From Chaetomium olivaceum (Eukaryota; Ascomycota; Sordariomycetes; Sordariales; Chaetomiaceae), in contig JAYWVB010000029.1 of the NCBI GenBank assembly GCA_039881045.1, positions 310,001 through 374,000 of the forward strand: 64,000 nucleotides of DNA. Reading direction: 5' to 3'. The notes beneath the pieces were generated by a model, which saw only the letters and a program-made list of their open reading frames with translations, did no database searches and had not been told where the DNA came from. Every line of letters begins with the position of its first letter. Within the stretch, counting starts at the first letter, position 1. Made by a program: the position numbers and the translations under genes. Of this stretch, positions 11,259-22,050 are shown one piece after another.

Positions 11259-12744
11259 ATGCGGGACGCCAGCCGCGAGGGATTGGCCTGGGAGGATAAC
11301 GGCCTGGGCCCAGAGCCACGATGGACGCGAGACCCTCAGATCCGGGCCGTTGAGCGCGTTTGTTGTCGACATATGGGAATACCCCTCCACCAGGCGTCCG
11401 AGAAGGGCGAGGCGAACGGTCCTGTTTCCTTTCATACAGATGGCGCTTTCAACAAGCTTTATCAAGTCAACTCACGGCGGGGTCAGTTCATGATGCGGGT
11501 ATCGTTGCCCGTCGACCCTCACACCAAGACTCGTGGTGAAGCTGCAACCCTCCAGCTCGTCCGCCGCAAAACCGACATCCCAGTTCCAGAACTTGTGGCC
11601 TTTGACGACTCTCGGAGCAATGAAATTGGCTATGAATGGCTCCTCATGAGCAGGATGCCCGGGATTCCAGCTTACTACCGCTGGCGGAAGATGTCGATGA
11701 TGCAAAAGGAGGCCCTGACCACCAGGGCGGCCGACTTTCAGGCGCAGCTGTTCCGCTGCGGCAATTTCGGGGAGGGCTTCAGGGGCATCGGAACGCTAGG
11801 AACCAGCCCCAACTCAGACCACGCCATCCCCGAGCCCGGACCCATTGTGTCCAGCTTCTTCTTCTCGGGGCACCGGTACCATTACCCGATCCCGCGCGGC
11901 CCCTTCAACTGCAGCCATGACTGGATCCGCGCCCAGCTGAACGTCATCATCAAGGAGCACACCACTGCGCTCGCCGAGGCCAAAACCGAGCTCGACAAAG
12001 ACTATGCCGAGAGTGCACTGCGCGTGGCTCGGAAGCTTTTGCGCATGCTGCACAAGGTGTTCCCCGCCATCGTTCACCCCGCGGAACGGACCGTCATCTG
12101 GCACGACGACTTGTCACTCCGCAACATACTGGTGGACGCCAACGGCAGTGTCACAGCCGTCATCGGATGGTGTGTGCTATTCTATATTACTTGGCGCTGC
12201 CAGTTTTAGCTTGATGGATACAACGAACGCTAACGCCATGACCAGGGAATGCGCATCGGCAATGCCACGGTGGGTGGCTTCACAAGTACCCGAGTTTTTG
12301 CGCGGCGCCGTGAGGGAGGTCAAGCCCGACCGCAACTGTTACACGGACGTCGACAACGGAGGGAGCGAGGTTTCTGGTGGCGACGACCCTGACGACGGGC
12401 TCGACAACGAAGGCAAGACAGAGCTGTACTGGATTCACTTGATGGAGTACGAGCAAACCCAACTTCGGAAGGTGTACACGGCGCGCATGCGGCAGCTCAG
12501 GCCAGAGTGGGACATGGAGGTGGAGGAGGGCGCGTTGAGGGTCGACTTCTTGAACGCTGTGTCGCGATGCGGTTCAGGATTCTATCTTCGGCGCATCGAG
12601 CAATGGGTTGACGCGATCGAGCGTAAGGACTATCTGCCCTTGATGGAGGTGCTCAGGGTCGGCATCAAGAAGGAGAAAGCGAGCAACGTGGGCTCGAAAC
12701 CAACAACATCAGGGACGGTTACTCTGATAAGCAGATTGTCATGA
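11259..12744 (+). CDS. APH-fold phosphotransferase-like protein
   Basis: Aminoglycoside-phosphotransferase/choline-kinase-fold protein of the large fungal APH family. Exons are 11259..12169 and 12246..12744 (intron GTGTGT...CCAG), giving 469 residues. Visible elements are the GAFNKLYQV glycine-rich start, MMRVSLPV (probable Arg/Lys strand), the GEAATLQLV helix Glu, the IPVPELVAFD hinge and the catalytic loop HDDLSLRNILVD. The downstream metal-binding motif, normally IDWE, reads IGWE: the Asp is Gly at 12165-12167, immediately before the intron. The C-terminal portion carries an acidic insert (GDDPDDGLDNEGK). Loss of the DFG-equivalent Asp makes catalysis doubtful. Natural substrates of this fungal family are mostly unknown. 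It converges on the next gene with only 15 bp between. Confidence 0.85.
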
Positions 12745-12759
12745 AGATCCAACTATTTG

Positions 12760-13961
12760 TTACTTTGCCGGGGTGTCAGAAGCCGGAAGTGCAGCAAGCA
12801 CTTTCCCATCGAAGGCCTCTTTAAAGATCTCGAAGTTCCCTTCCTTCCTCAGATCGTACACAGCGAACCAGATCTCCTTGAACCAACCGCCCGCGAACTC
12901 GACTTCGCTCAACACCTCCATCCAGCATGTGGCAACTTCCTCGGGTGGGTTCCGGAAGGCGCCACAGCCGATTGCCCCAAGCACCAGCATCGTGTGTCCC
13001 TTGGCGCCAGCCATACGCAGACATAGTCGCATCTTGTCCTTTGTCAACTCCCGCGCCGCAGGGTCGGCAAACACGAACGGGCCCTTGGGTGCTTTTGGCT
13101 TTCCTTCTCCTTTCCACTTCCCCAGAGCGGCATTATGATGCTTTGCCAGTGGTTGCTCCTCAGTCGCCTTCTTCTCACCCTCATCAGTAACTTCCCCTTC
13201 CGACCACTCCTTCTCACCACCACTGTTTGCACCCTCCGCAGCAACCACCTCCTCCCCCTCCCCACTCACCGGCTTAACCTCCGGCCTCCGAACCCCTGCC
13301 ACAGTCAAACCCCAACCACAGGCAGCTCCGCTACCCCCATCTCCGGCACCATTAACTTATGCCCCTCCGCCGCCGCCCCCCGAAAGATGACAACATCACG
13401 GGTATACAGCCCCGCTCTCGCCCCGATGGGATACAGTGTGCTATGCAGCGACACAGCCAGGGTGCTGCGGAAGCAGAGTGCCTCTTCCTGGGCGGACGCG
13501 CCCTTGAGCCAGCCGCCGCCGGGGCTGCGCTCCGAGGCCATGTTGAGGACAGCGACGCGCGGGGCGGTCGTGGGTTTGAGGTGCTCTGGGGAGGCGGCGG
13601 CTGCTTTCAGCAGGGAAAGAATCTCGGCTTCGACTGTTTGGGTGGGTTTTGTCGTTGGGTTATTGGGTGGGATGCCTAGGACGGAGGCAGGCATGCCGAG
13701 CGCGGCGTCGAAGGTGTCTTGGTTGAAGACACGGGTCGTGGTGCCATACACTGGGATTGGCCCATCTGTATGTGTGGTTTTGAAGCGCGGACATCGTGAT
13801 GGGTCGAGAGGTGGTAGATTGGACAGATCGAGCACCTCGGACTTTGATGGGTCGAGATGTGGCAGCCCTGATGCGATGGTTGGGGTGAGAGCTATGGTCT
13901 CTTTCGCGATGGCTGCGAGCGCGAGGCGCCGCGGGTGTTCGTAATACTTCTTCCTCCACAT
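12760..13961 (-). CDS. microbial-type PARG-like protein (TIGR02452), frame broken
   Basis: Macro-domain protein of the bacterial-type poly(ADP-ribose) glycohydrolase family. The N-terminal half (13961..about 13316) contains RVFNQDTFDAA, VAVLNMASERSPGGGW and the signature GGG-x7-QEE (SPGGGWLKGASAQEEALCFRS). It then carries DVVIFRG and PVVGV. The C-terminal half continues in another frame from about 13308, starting LTVAGVRRPEVKP. It has a low-complexity acidic/Lys insert, then LGAIGCGAFRNPP and FAVYDL, and ends at 12760. Family members read straight through PVV-SV-x-VAG-RRP, so one base appears to be missing in the AAACCCC run (plus strand 13307-13313). The expected role is hydrolysis of ADP-ribose polymers. 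Annotated as a gene with a probable sequence error. Confidence 0.82.
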
Positions 13962-14620
13962 GGCGGGGTTGAGTCTGAGGTTTCTTCAAGTTGCTTGATA
14001 TGGATTTGGATCTCCAATAATCTGCTCGACGATCAAGGCGCGAATGCAACCTCTCTTAATAGCAAGGAAACATTGACGAGGCAGTTGCTCTGTTCGTGCA
14101 ATACTCCCTGGTCCTTGTGCTTGCTCGCCGGGGTCATCGGACAAGCTCAGGTTGCACAGCCGAGGCGTGCCTGCCAGGCAGGCAAAGCAGGATCCAGCCG
14201 AATTGAATGGTGTGCCCAACAAGGCTAAAGCGAACGAGGGGGCATCGCCAGTGCTTGCTTGGCTAATCAGGTTGCTGACAAGACCAGAGAACGAATCAGG
14301 TGAACCCTAACCCTTCTCCTTTTCAAGGGTGATATTGTTGGTCAACTTGGTGGAGTTGACGACGTCAACAGCGCCAGGAAACTTTGCCTCGATGTGGGTT
14401 CGTCGAGGGTGGCTCCGACGCTTCCTTTGTGAGTCTGGTGTGCGGGGATTGCGGACATAAATACACCCTCAGCCTAAATGTGCCGAAAACCGGCGTCAAA
14501 CCCCCACTCTGGGCCATACGTTGTAATGAACTTGAGTATAAGAAGTGTTCGGTTAGGGCTGGCTTTCACAACCTTTGACATCCTTTCCATCATATCCCTC
14601 ATTATCTCCGAGAATTCAAG
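13962..14620. other. divergent intergenic region
   Basis: Shared upstream region of the PARG-like gene (minus) and the SDR gene (plus). No further feature was seen. Confidence 0.5.
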
Positions 14621-15340
14621 ATGCCCGTCTACTGCATCACCGGCACCAACCGCGGGCTCGGGCTCGAGTTCGTCCGGCAACTGGCCCAGTCCAGTGACAA
14701 CACCATCATCGCCGCCGTCCGGTCTCTGTCTTCTGACCTCACCGACCTGAAGGCGGTGGCCTCCCCATCCACTCACATTCTTGAGTGTGACACGGGTGAC
14801 ATCCCGTCCATTCACTCTTTCGTCAAGGTCGTAGCCCGCACCCTCGGTGAGGGCAAGAAGATCGATTACCTGCTCAATGTGGCGGGCGTCAACTTGGGCT
14901 CGTCGCAGAGCTCACTCAATCTCGGACCGGACGAGCTCCACGCCCAGCTCAGCATCAACGTGATCGGCCCCGCCAAGACAGTAGAACTCTTCCTCGACGC
15001 CGGCCTGCTGTCGCCCGATGTGCGCATCCTCAACATGACGTCCGGCCTAGGCAGCATTCAGCTCAGCACGCAGTCGGCGCGCAAGTGCGCCGGGTATTCT
15101 ATCTCCAAGGCGGCGCTCAACATGCTCACGGTCCACCAGAGCGCGGACCTCCGGGCCCAGCTGCCCGGCGCGGTCATCATTGCCATGGACCCCGGGTGGG
15201 TCAAGACGAGGATGGGCGGCGCCGGCGCACAACTGGAGCCGAGCAAGAGTATCGGGGACATGCTTGTCGTTCTGCACGGGCTGCGCCCCGAGGACACGGC
15301 GTCCTTTTATTGCCACTCTGGAGATAAGGTCCCGTGGTAA
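14621..15340 (+). CDS. short-chain dehydrogenase/reductase (sniffer/CsgA-like)
   Basis: Intronless 239-residue NAD(P)-dependent oxidoreductase. The cofactor motif is TGTNRGLG at the extreme N-terminus. The structural NVAG motif is near residue 87. The catalytic Ser lies in ILNMTSGLGS, and the catalytic pair is YSISK (Tyr and Lys). PGWVKTRMGG follows, the usual PG-T segment. The length and the TGxxRGLGLE start match the sniffer/CsgA-type classical SDRs, cytosolic carbonyl reductases of broad substrate range. The start is at the first in-frame ATG in a suitable context (caagATGCC). It converges on the FMN protein gene with a 125 bp spacer. The specific substrate cannot be read from the sequence. 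Confidence 0.92.
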   Translation: MPVYCITGTNRGLGLEFVRQLAQSSDNTIIAAVRSLSSDLTDLKAVASPSTHILECDTGDIPSIHSFVKVVARTLGEGKKIDYLLNVAGVNLGSSQSSLNLGPDELHAQLSINVIGPAKTVELFLDAGLLSPDVRILNMTSGLGSIQLSTQSARKCAGYSISKAALNMLTVHQSADLRAQLPGAVIIAMDPGWVKTRMGGAGAQLEPSKSIGDMLVVLHGLRPEDTASFYCHSGDKVPW

Positions 15341-15465
15341 GGGTAGGGTTGGGTTGACTGATATGTATATACGCAAGAGATCATGGAAGTGACGATATTG
15401 AAAAATTGAACGTTTCGACCCAATGGTTTGCTGGACAACGACAGTTCCCGTACGTATCTGCGAGT

Positions 15466-16335
15466 CTACGACACAGAACGGTGGAATGCCCGCTGCAGCA
15501 TATCTACAGGTAGGAAAGGCAGAGACAACGCAGTACAGATAGCCGACAAAACCGCTACAAGAATGAGGTGCAACATGCCGAATCTCCGGTTGTTGTGGTA
15601 CGCTTGCGGTGCCATTGGGCCGACCATCTTCTTGATCGGGGCGATACCCTGCTGCTTTCCAGTCTTATAGCCAATTTTCATTCCCGGCAGACCGTCCACG
15701 CTGTATGCGTTCTTGAACGCCCAATATCTAAATCGAGGTTGTGACTTAGTAGGCACTCTGTTCCGCTGGCACACGTGGGCAACATAGACGAACCTTGCCC
15801 TGCTCTCCTCTGATTTGCCCTGCTCAAATTTCTCTTCTTTTCTCGCAAAGGTTTCGTTCAGAGTGTTACGGAAGTCTTTGAATTCGTAATAAGGCACAGA
15901 GTACCCGCACGAACTCGCGACTTGGTGCACTTTGACGATGATGATGGACCTGGAGCTCGGGAGAACCTGGAGGTCGTGCTTCTTGGCAAAGTCGTCAAAA
16001 TCTTCGCCTCCTCCCTCGTGCACACCTCCCCGCTCAAGGATTGACCCGTGGCCGAAGAGACGGACGATGCGAGGCGGTCCTTGAAACGAGTTAAACATAA
16101 CGGTGATGCGGCCGTTGCCAGGCTCGTACAGGTGCGAAATAGTCTCATTGCCGCTGCCGCTCAAGTCCATGTACCAGAACGTCTTGTCGTCCAGCAAACC
16201 GAAATAAAGACCGCCCTTAGGTGACACATTGACGTGCCCGGATGCTGAGAGCGGTGAGGTGGCTACCCAGAACATCTTCTGTTCGAGGATCCATTTCATG
16301 AGATACTCTGGGATTGTCTCAAAAAACTGCCCCAT
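15466..16335 (-). CDS. PNPOx-like FMN-binding protein with C-terminal membrane helix
   Basis: Pyridoxamine-phosphate-oxidase-like split-barrel protein. Blocks are 16335..15794 and 15727..15466. The intron at 15728..15793 is 66 nt, begins GTTCGT, carries a CTACTAAGTCAC branch site and ends TTTAG; being a multiple of three, it reads through. The N-terminal barrel has FFETIPEYLMKWILEQ, FWVATSPLSASGHVNVSPKGG and RITVMFNSFQGPPRIVRLFG, typical of the fungal family. The YWAFKNAYSVDGLPGM segment after the intron is also conserved. The C-terminus has a hydrophobic helix (MLHLILVAVLSAICTALSL), suggesting membrane anchoring. The expected ligand is FMN. The reaction is unknown. Confidence 0.88.
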   Translation of the reverse strand: MGQFFETIPEYLMKWILEQKMFWVATSPLSASGHVNVSPKGGLYFGLLDDKTFWYMDLSGSGNETISHLYEPGNGRITVMFNSFQGPPRIVRLFGHGSILERGGVHEGGGEDFDDFAKKHDLQVLPSSRSIIIVKVHQVASSCGYSVPYYEFKDFRNTLNETFARKEEKFEQGKSEESRARFVYVAHVCQRNRVPTKSQPRFRYWAFKNAYSVDGLPGMKIGYKTGKQQGIAPIKKMVGPMAPQAYHNNRRFGMLHLILVAVLSAICTALSLPFLPVDMLQRAFHRSVS

Positions 16336-16958
16336 CGTGAAGGACTCGCCAAGTCGTGGATGGTGGATAAAACTATCGGCTTGGATGTAGTTGGGGTTGG
16401 CTGTCCACTTTTACCAACCTGGATGGTTGATGTATCATTTTGAGAACCGTCAGTAGCCGAACAGCTGGAATTGAGTCACTTGAAGGATGGCGGTATCGGC
16501 CTTCCGACGGTGAAAGAGAGGGGCCGGGGGTCCACGGCTCGGGAATAATTAACTCATTGACGCGTGTATGGCTCTCACTCGCCAAAGATTGTGACGCTAG
16601 TTTGAACACAGCAGCGCCTCGGTGCCCAGTGTCCTGCAACCATCATTGGCTACCCGGCCTCCCCCCGTCGCGTTGGTCACGGTCGGTGTTGTGGTTGGTT
16701 ATAAACCAAACACCATCTCTGTTCTCATCGTCACGCATTTTAGCCCTGAGAGGGCGTCTTCGGAATTACATCTCTAATTCATTCGATCATGTGGATCATG
16801 CTGGCACATCAAAGTCCCCAAATGCCTTGATATTTATTTTTACTTAGTTATGTATATATCCCTTCAATCTGACAACAGGCGTCATGAAGTCTGGCAACAT
16901 TTCCAGATTCTTCCATGTGCAGCCGTCGCTGTTTCGTCTAAGAAAACATCGGTTCGCT
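16336..16958. other. intergenic, no gene seen
   Basis: Upstream of the FMN-protein gene and downstream of the NmrA-like gene. No supported coding sequence or repeat was recognised. Confidence 0.5.
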
Positions 16959-18182
16959 CTACGCACGATCCGGTCCTGTCCAGCCGCTTCTCTTCAACCA
17001 CGCTTCGAATGAGCTAGCAGTGAGACCTAGTTCCTCAGCGGAGCGGTCTACCTCCAGTTCTAGAGCCCCATAGGCGACCTTGTTCTTTGGAGCGATGGCA
17101 GCCCACTGCATCATTTGCTTGGCGTCCTCTTTAAAAGCTGATCCAACAAGTGGAGCCGTTAAGTCCCCAAACTCTTCGGCTGATGTTGGGGAATGAATGG
17201 CTGGCTGCCCAGTGACTCGCGTGAAGGTCTCTGCCATCTCCTGCGGCGTGACCCGGGGGCTCATGACGAGGTACGTCTTGCCGCGTGTCCGATCGATGCC
17301 CAAGTCAAATACTTCTATTAAACAGATTCCACACGTTAGGGTACTCGTCCTGGTTCCATATCTATTTCGCTTCGTCTTCTCGTCCTCTTGTTATCGGGCT
17401 GAATGTTAAACTCACTTGCTGCGAACGAGCCCATGTCATATTCCGGATCCGTCCACTGAGCCACCCGGTCCGACGGAAGTGGATAGCAGAACCTAACAAC
17501 GCCGTCCTCTACGCCAGACAGAAGCGGGGGAAGACGTCAGTTTGTTTTCTTTCTCACGTTTCGATGGGAATAATCTCCTCGGGTGATGTGGCGGATCAAA
17601 TAAGGTGCAGCTTGACATACCTTGGCGTCGAGAATACTGTCGCCATTGTAGGTTTGTGTAAAAGAAACCTGGGATGAGACAAGTCACTTTGCCTGGGAGC
17701 TCTTCCTTGGCGATTTTCTCAACGGCATGCTTGTTATTCATGTGGTAGAGCTTCGGAAACTGGCCGGACGTCGCCTGCATCATGTCAGGGAGGCTGCTGA
17801 ATACAAAATGTTGCACATTGCACTCCTTGGCGGCGAGAACAATGTTACGTCCGGCCTCGATTTCGTGCTGCATCTCCTGTTCCTCAACTATTTTCTTGTC
17901 AGGATGCCGCTCGCTGGTGATGGCGAAAACTCCATAGGCGCCAGCAAATGCTTTTCGCAGAGTCTCGATATTGTACACATGTGCGGCGACAATTTCCAAC
18001 CGGACATCATCATTTTGCTTCTCGGCGAGGAATTTCTGGGCTTTGGGCGAGCCTGGGTCGCGAGTGCCGGCTCGGACAATCCACGATTTGGACTTGAGTA
18101 ATGCCTGAACGACGCCACCGCCTTGGTACCCCGTGGCTCCAAGGACGACGATGACTCTTGGATGGTTTGAGGATGTCGACAT
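16959..18182 (-). CDS. NmrA-like NAD(P)-binding protein
   Basis: Exons are 18182..17621, 17508..17416 and 17314..16959. Donors are GTATGT and GTGAGT, acceptors CGTAG and AATAG. The phases close to 336 residues, typical for the family. The product is an atypical short-chain-dehydrogenase-fold protein with the N-terminal dinucleotide motif VLGATGYQGGGVVQALL. It also has VYNIETLRKAFAGAYGVFAIT, HFVFSSLPDMM, and a Lys/Tyr-poor active site typical of NmrA-like redox sensors or isoflavone-reductase-like proteins. The middle exon carries EDGVVRFCYPLP, and the C-terminal domain contains the TPQEMAETFTRVTGQP segment. These proteins usually sense NAD(P) or modulate regulators such as AreA. Whether this one is a regulator or an enzyme is not decidable here. 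Confidence 0.9.
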
Positions 18183-18619
18183 GTCTATTAGGCACGTAGC
18201 CTCGCTTGAATCGAGAAGAGAAATGATAAAGTTAGGATGTTAAATAAGGAGTCGAGAGCGAATACTGGGGGACGGGATCGAAAATGAACAGGAGCAAGTG
18301 TATCGGTCCTTTTATGTAATTACAGCTTAATAATTGGGAAAACTATCAACCGGAACCCATTACCAATCAAAGCAACATTGGAGACACGCCTTCAACATCT
18401 GCGGGTTTTCTTTTCTGGAGCCAGATGTCTGGGGACGTTGCTCGTGATTTGCCGTTGTAGCAGTAACCCGAACTTTCTTGTCCAGAATCATTTCACTTTG
18501 CTATGTTGATTGTGAAACTGGACAGGCCTCAAAAAAGAAAGAAGATTCCTTTCTGGTTACCGTTTTCGGTGAGAATCTATTAACTATGTCCTCAGAATCT
18601 ACCAGCTAAAATGCGGCTC
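18183..18619. other. intergenic, no gene seen
   Basis: Promoter of the NmrA-like gene and 3' side of the regulator gene. AT-rich with several A/T runs. No gene was recognised. Confidence 0.5.
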
Positions 18620-20187
18620 TTAAGAGTCGTGAAGCAATTGGGCATAATTTCTTACTTCGGCCAAGGGTATTTCAAAAGAGCTGATCCAGGGCATTTGCCG
18701 TACACGCACCGTGACCTCGAGCCATTCTTTCCGGCTTAGTCGATGCATATCTTCTGCAATCAGGCTTGCAGCCGTTTTCCGTTCACGCGACCCGTGACAA
18801 GATGCAATACCGCAAAGAACACTAAGCCAGAGCCTCAAAGACAGGATGTCATCCGAAGGATCCGAGGCGATGTTTGCCGCCCAGTTGCCCCACACGCTGA
18901 GCATGTCCAGCAACTCTTGTACGTATGCCACGGGTGCTCCAGGCCATGATCGACACCTGCGTTTCACCCAAATAATCCAAACAATGATCCCTAGCCGTAT
19001 GGATTCCAAGATTTCATCCAAGTGAGAAGAGAACTGAGTAGCCGGTCCCGCGCGGTCAAACAAACGATGGGCCAGGGGGTTGATTCGTAACCCCAGAAAG
19101 ATCTCATCATCCCATAACGCATCCCCTCTCGTGGCCAGTTCTGACTCAATGACAATGGCTAGTTCGCTCAAGGCGGCCACACAAATCGGGATGTGAGTCA
19201 GTCGCAGCCCGGCCTCAGTTTCGGTAGTCCCAAGAACTCGAGAGAGAGGTGCCGGTAAGCCCTTTGATGAGTCCATGTGGAGCATTGTTGGGATAAGGTC
19301 CAGGGGCAGTGAATATCGTGGCCTCGTGTTGAACAGCAAGCATGTCGCGACGTCGACCCTAGAAACCGGATATTAGAAACAATCCACGGACCAATTCGAT
19401 TGACCGTACCAGAAAATCATCAATCTTAGCTCATTGTTGCCCTTCAGAGACCGTATCCCGCCCCTGGCAGCAATTAACCCCCCAAGGCCTTCCAAGTGAA
19501 CACGTGCTTGATCAAAGTCGAGGCTCAACAGCTTGCGAAACGATCATCATTAGTGACAGGTAAACAATGGTATAAGACATGCGTTTCACTTACATTGTAA
19601 CAAATAACGGACAGAACAGCGCAGATGACACGGTCCGATGTCGCTAGATCAAAGCTAGGCTTGGCCACAGTTGCCTCTATGCACGAGATTGTCCCCAGGG
19701 AGCGTTCTAATGCCATGACTCTAATCCTCGCAGATGACCGGTGGTAGATCCCTTTGAGCACGGACGGGTCGGAGAAGATGGGCTTGAAGTGACGGAGGAA
19801 TGCGGACGATGTGAAAGCAAACGGGAATGAGAAACCTCCGGAAGTCGATGCATCTGCATCGCCGAGTAGTCTTTTGCCCTCAGCAGCCAATAAAGACATG
19901 CCGTACGCCGAGAAGGTGTCCATTCCCCACTGTTGTTCTAGAACGCTGAGCGGATCCTGGCTCCAGAAGGGCGGCAAGAGAGAGTTTTCAGAGCTCACAG
20001 GAAGAGAGTCAGGAGACCTAATCTCGACGACGAATTGCGGGTTTTGCTGGGGTTTGCGTCGTGATATCCCGATATCTTTCATGATATGGCGACGGATTTT
20101 TGTCATAGTGGTCTTATCACGACGGCGAACGCTTGTTGGTTCGGTGGAGTGCACCCAGAGGAGTCGTTGCTGCTTGGAGGGGCTCAT
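18620..20187 (-). CDS. tachykinin-family / fungal-specific transcription-factor-domain protein
   Basis: Exons are 20187..19594, 19531..19410 and 19358..18620 (both introns GT-AG), giving 484 residues. The protein belongs to the group often labelled tachykinin family (Fungal_trans_2-like fold). It has a basic N-terminus (RRRDKTTMTKIRRHIMKDIG) and then SVLEQQWGMDTFSAYGMSLL. A helical region follows with ARVHLEGLGGLIAARGGIRSL, the hallmark segment of this clade. No Zn2Cys6 cluster is visible: the N-terminus lacks the CxxCxxxxxxC pattern, so direct DNA binding is doubtful. The C-terminal half is helical. It is divergent from the GST gene across 884 bp. A regulatory or scaffold role is inferred from the fold only. 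Confidence 0.85.
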
Positions 20188-21071
20188 GGCGTTGGTATGG
20201 CGTTAAGGGATGGGGGACAAGGGGCATGGGAGGCTGAGGCCAAAGAAAGGACGAGAGGGGAAGAAAAATGAGACCTCCTCCCCTCCCCCAGAGACCATGA
20301 AAACTGCTTCGTGCTGGGGATCACCGCCGTGCCATCCTCATGAGCCTTTAGACTTTAGTCATCATCGGAGATCCAAACTTGCCCATCCCCTTGTCTCCAC
20401 ACACACCGCTTCCCCGCCAAGGTGCCGCCCCGGCTCCGAAAAATATTGGGGGCTTCCCGATTAGGGATATGGTCCCTTGCATCTTGCAGGACACAACCAC
20501 CGCATATTCTCTTAGACGCGGGCTGATGTCGGCCGCCCGGAAAACAACCCAATGGCAATCATACGCCCGTGCTGTCTGTCCTTTCTCGCAGGCAGATAGT
20601 TAGCCCTCAAGCCAACAAAGGCAAACCCGATTCACGGGACCCCGGCTAACCCATGCCTCTCTCATCATCTTTACAGCAAGCCGAAAGGCCGACGGGTTCC
20701 TCGGCTTGAGTCCTGGGCATTTCTTGATCGGGCATCAGGTCCCTGGGACTTTGCAGCGATGAGACTGAGACTCGCCTTGCAGCGTACGGAAGATATCGAT
20801 TTATCATCAGATACCCAGAACGAGCTCCGCCCAGCTCTCAATCTACAGCCTTTCTATTAATAATGGAACTGTCAATGGTTCGACCGAGCCGTCCAATTTG
20901 TAATACTGCGAGCAAACATCACGCGGAGACTTGGATCCTGTTTACACTATGATTGGGCAAGACGTACCATGTTTGAAATATTTATGTTGATTGTCCTGGC
21001 GCTCTGGAATTGTCCTCGAAACCTCACATTGCACTAGAATCAGCCAGATATTGACACACTAAACCGACAAG
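20188..21071. other. divergent intergenic region
   Basis: Shared upstream region of the tachykinin-family gene and the GST gene. No supported gene was recognised. Confidence 0.5.
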
Positions 21072-22050
21072 ATGGCGACTAAGACCAACATCACTGCGTA
21101 CAGCGAGGGCACACCTAATGGACTAAAGATCCACATCGCTCTGGAGGAGCTTGGGCTTGAGTACAAGGTACTGTTGCGACGCTTTCTTCTTTTCGCCCCG
21201 CCGAGGAACCAGACTGACACAAAACATAGCTGGTGCAAATTGATATGTTCAAGAACGAGCAAAAGGAGCCGTGGTTTACCGATATTAACCCCAATGGCCG
21301 TATCCCGGCCATCACCGACAAGACAGCCGACGGCGTGGGGCTCAAGATCTTTGAGTCGGGAGCTATCCTGGAGTACCTGGTGGCCACATACGACAAAGAC
21401 CACCTGATCTCTTATCCCTACGGGAGCAAGGAGCACTGGGAGACAATTAGCTGGGTAAGGAATCGAACTATTATCTAATACCTCCGGCTAACTCTCTGGT
21501 AGTTGATGTGGCAGATGGGCGGCCTGGGACCCATGCTAGGCCAGTCCAACTTCTTCACTCGTAGGTAGTAGAATACAGCGAAAGGTCAAAACCCCATCTA
21601 ACGTTTTCCACAGGTTCCGCGGTAGGCGTCCACCAGTACTCGATCGACCGTTTCGTCAATGAGAGCCGTCGGTTGCTTCGGGTTCTGGATGGCCATCTCG
21701 AGAAGAGAGGGTCCAGCTTCTTGGTTGGTGATCGTCTCACAATCGCCGATATTGCCATTTGGCCGTGGGTTTCGGCGACCAGTAAGTGCTAGCCAATATG
21801 CGCACCCCGTGAAGTCTTTATCTAACGTGCTTTAGGATACGCTGGATTACGGGCCATAGAAGAGTTCCCGAACGTTTCCAAGTGGTTCTGGGGATTGCTT
21901 GAGCGTCCAGGCTTCCAGAAAGGCGCCAATATTCCGGGACCGAACAAGTACCTCGCTGCCAACAAGATGACGGAGGAGGAGATGAATAGAGCTTCTGTCC
22001 CCACCGTGAAATGGATTGCAGAAAGCATGAAGAGGGACGCCGAGGCCTGA
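21072..22050 (+). CDS. glutathione S-transferase, URE2-like
   Basis: Five exons: 21072..21167, 21230..21454, 21503..21560, 21614..21781 and 21836..22050. All introns are short GT-AG and phases close to 253 residues. The thioredoxin-like N-domain has [29 protein letters not shown] (cis-Pro) and ESGAILEYL (glutathione-binding E-S). The helical C-domain has [28 protein letters not shown] (the N-capping box and Asp of GST folds) and [15 protein letters not shown]. These are diagnostic of Ure2-like fungal GSTs such as the GstA and GtA groups. Its role would be cytosolic conjugation or peroxide detoxification. The Ure2 prion-type Asn/Gln N-terminus is absent. Confidence 0.94.

Noticed and set aside
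15794..15802. GC-AG donor in the PNPOx-like gene
   Set aside because: A canonical GTTCGT donor a few bases on gives the right phase and a good branch site.
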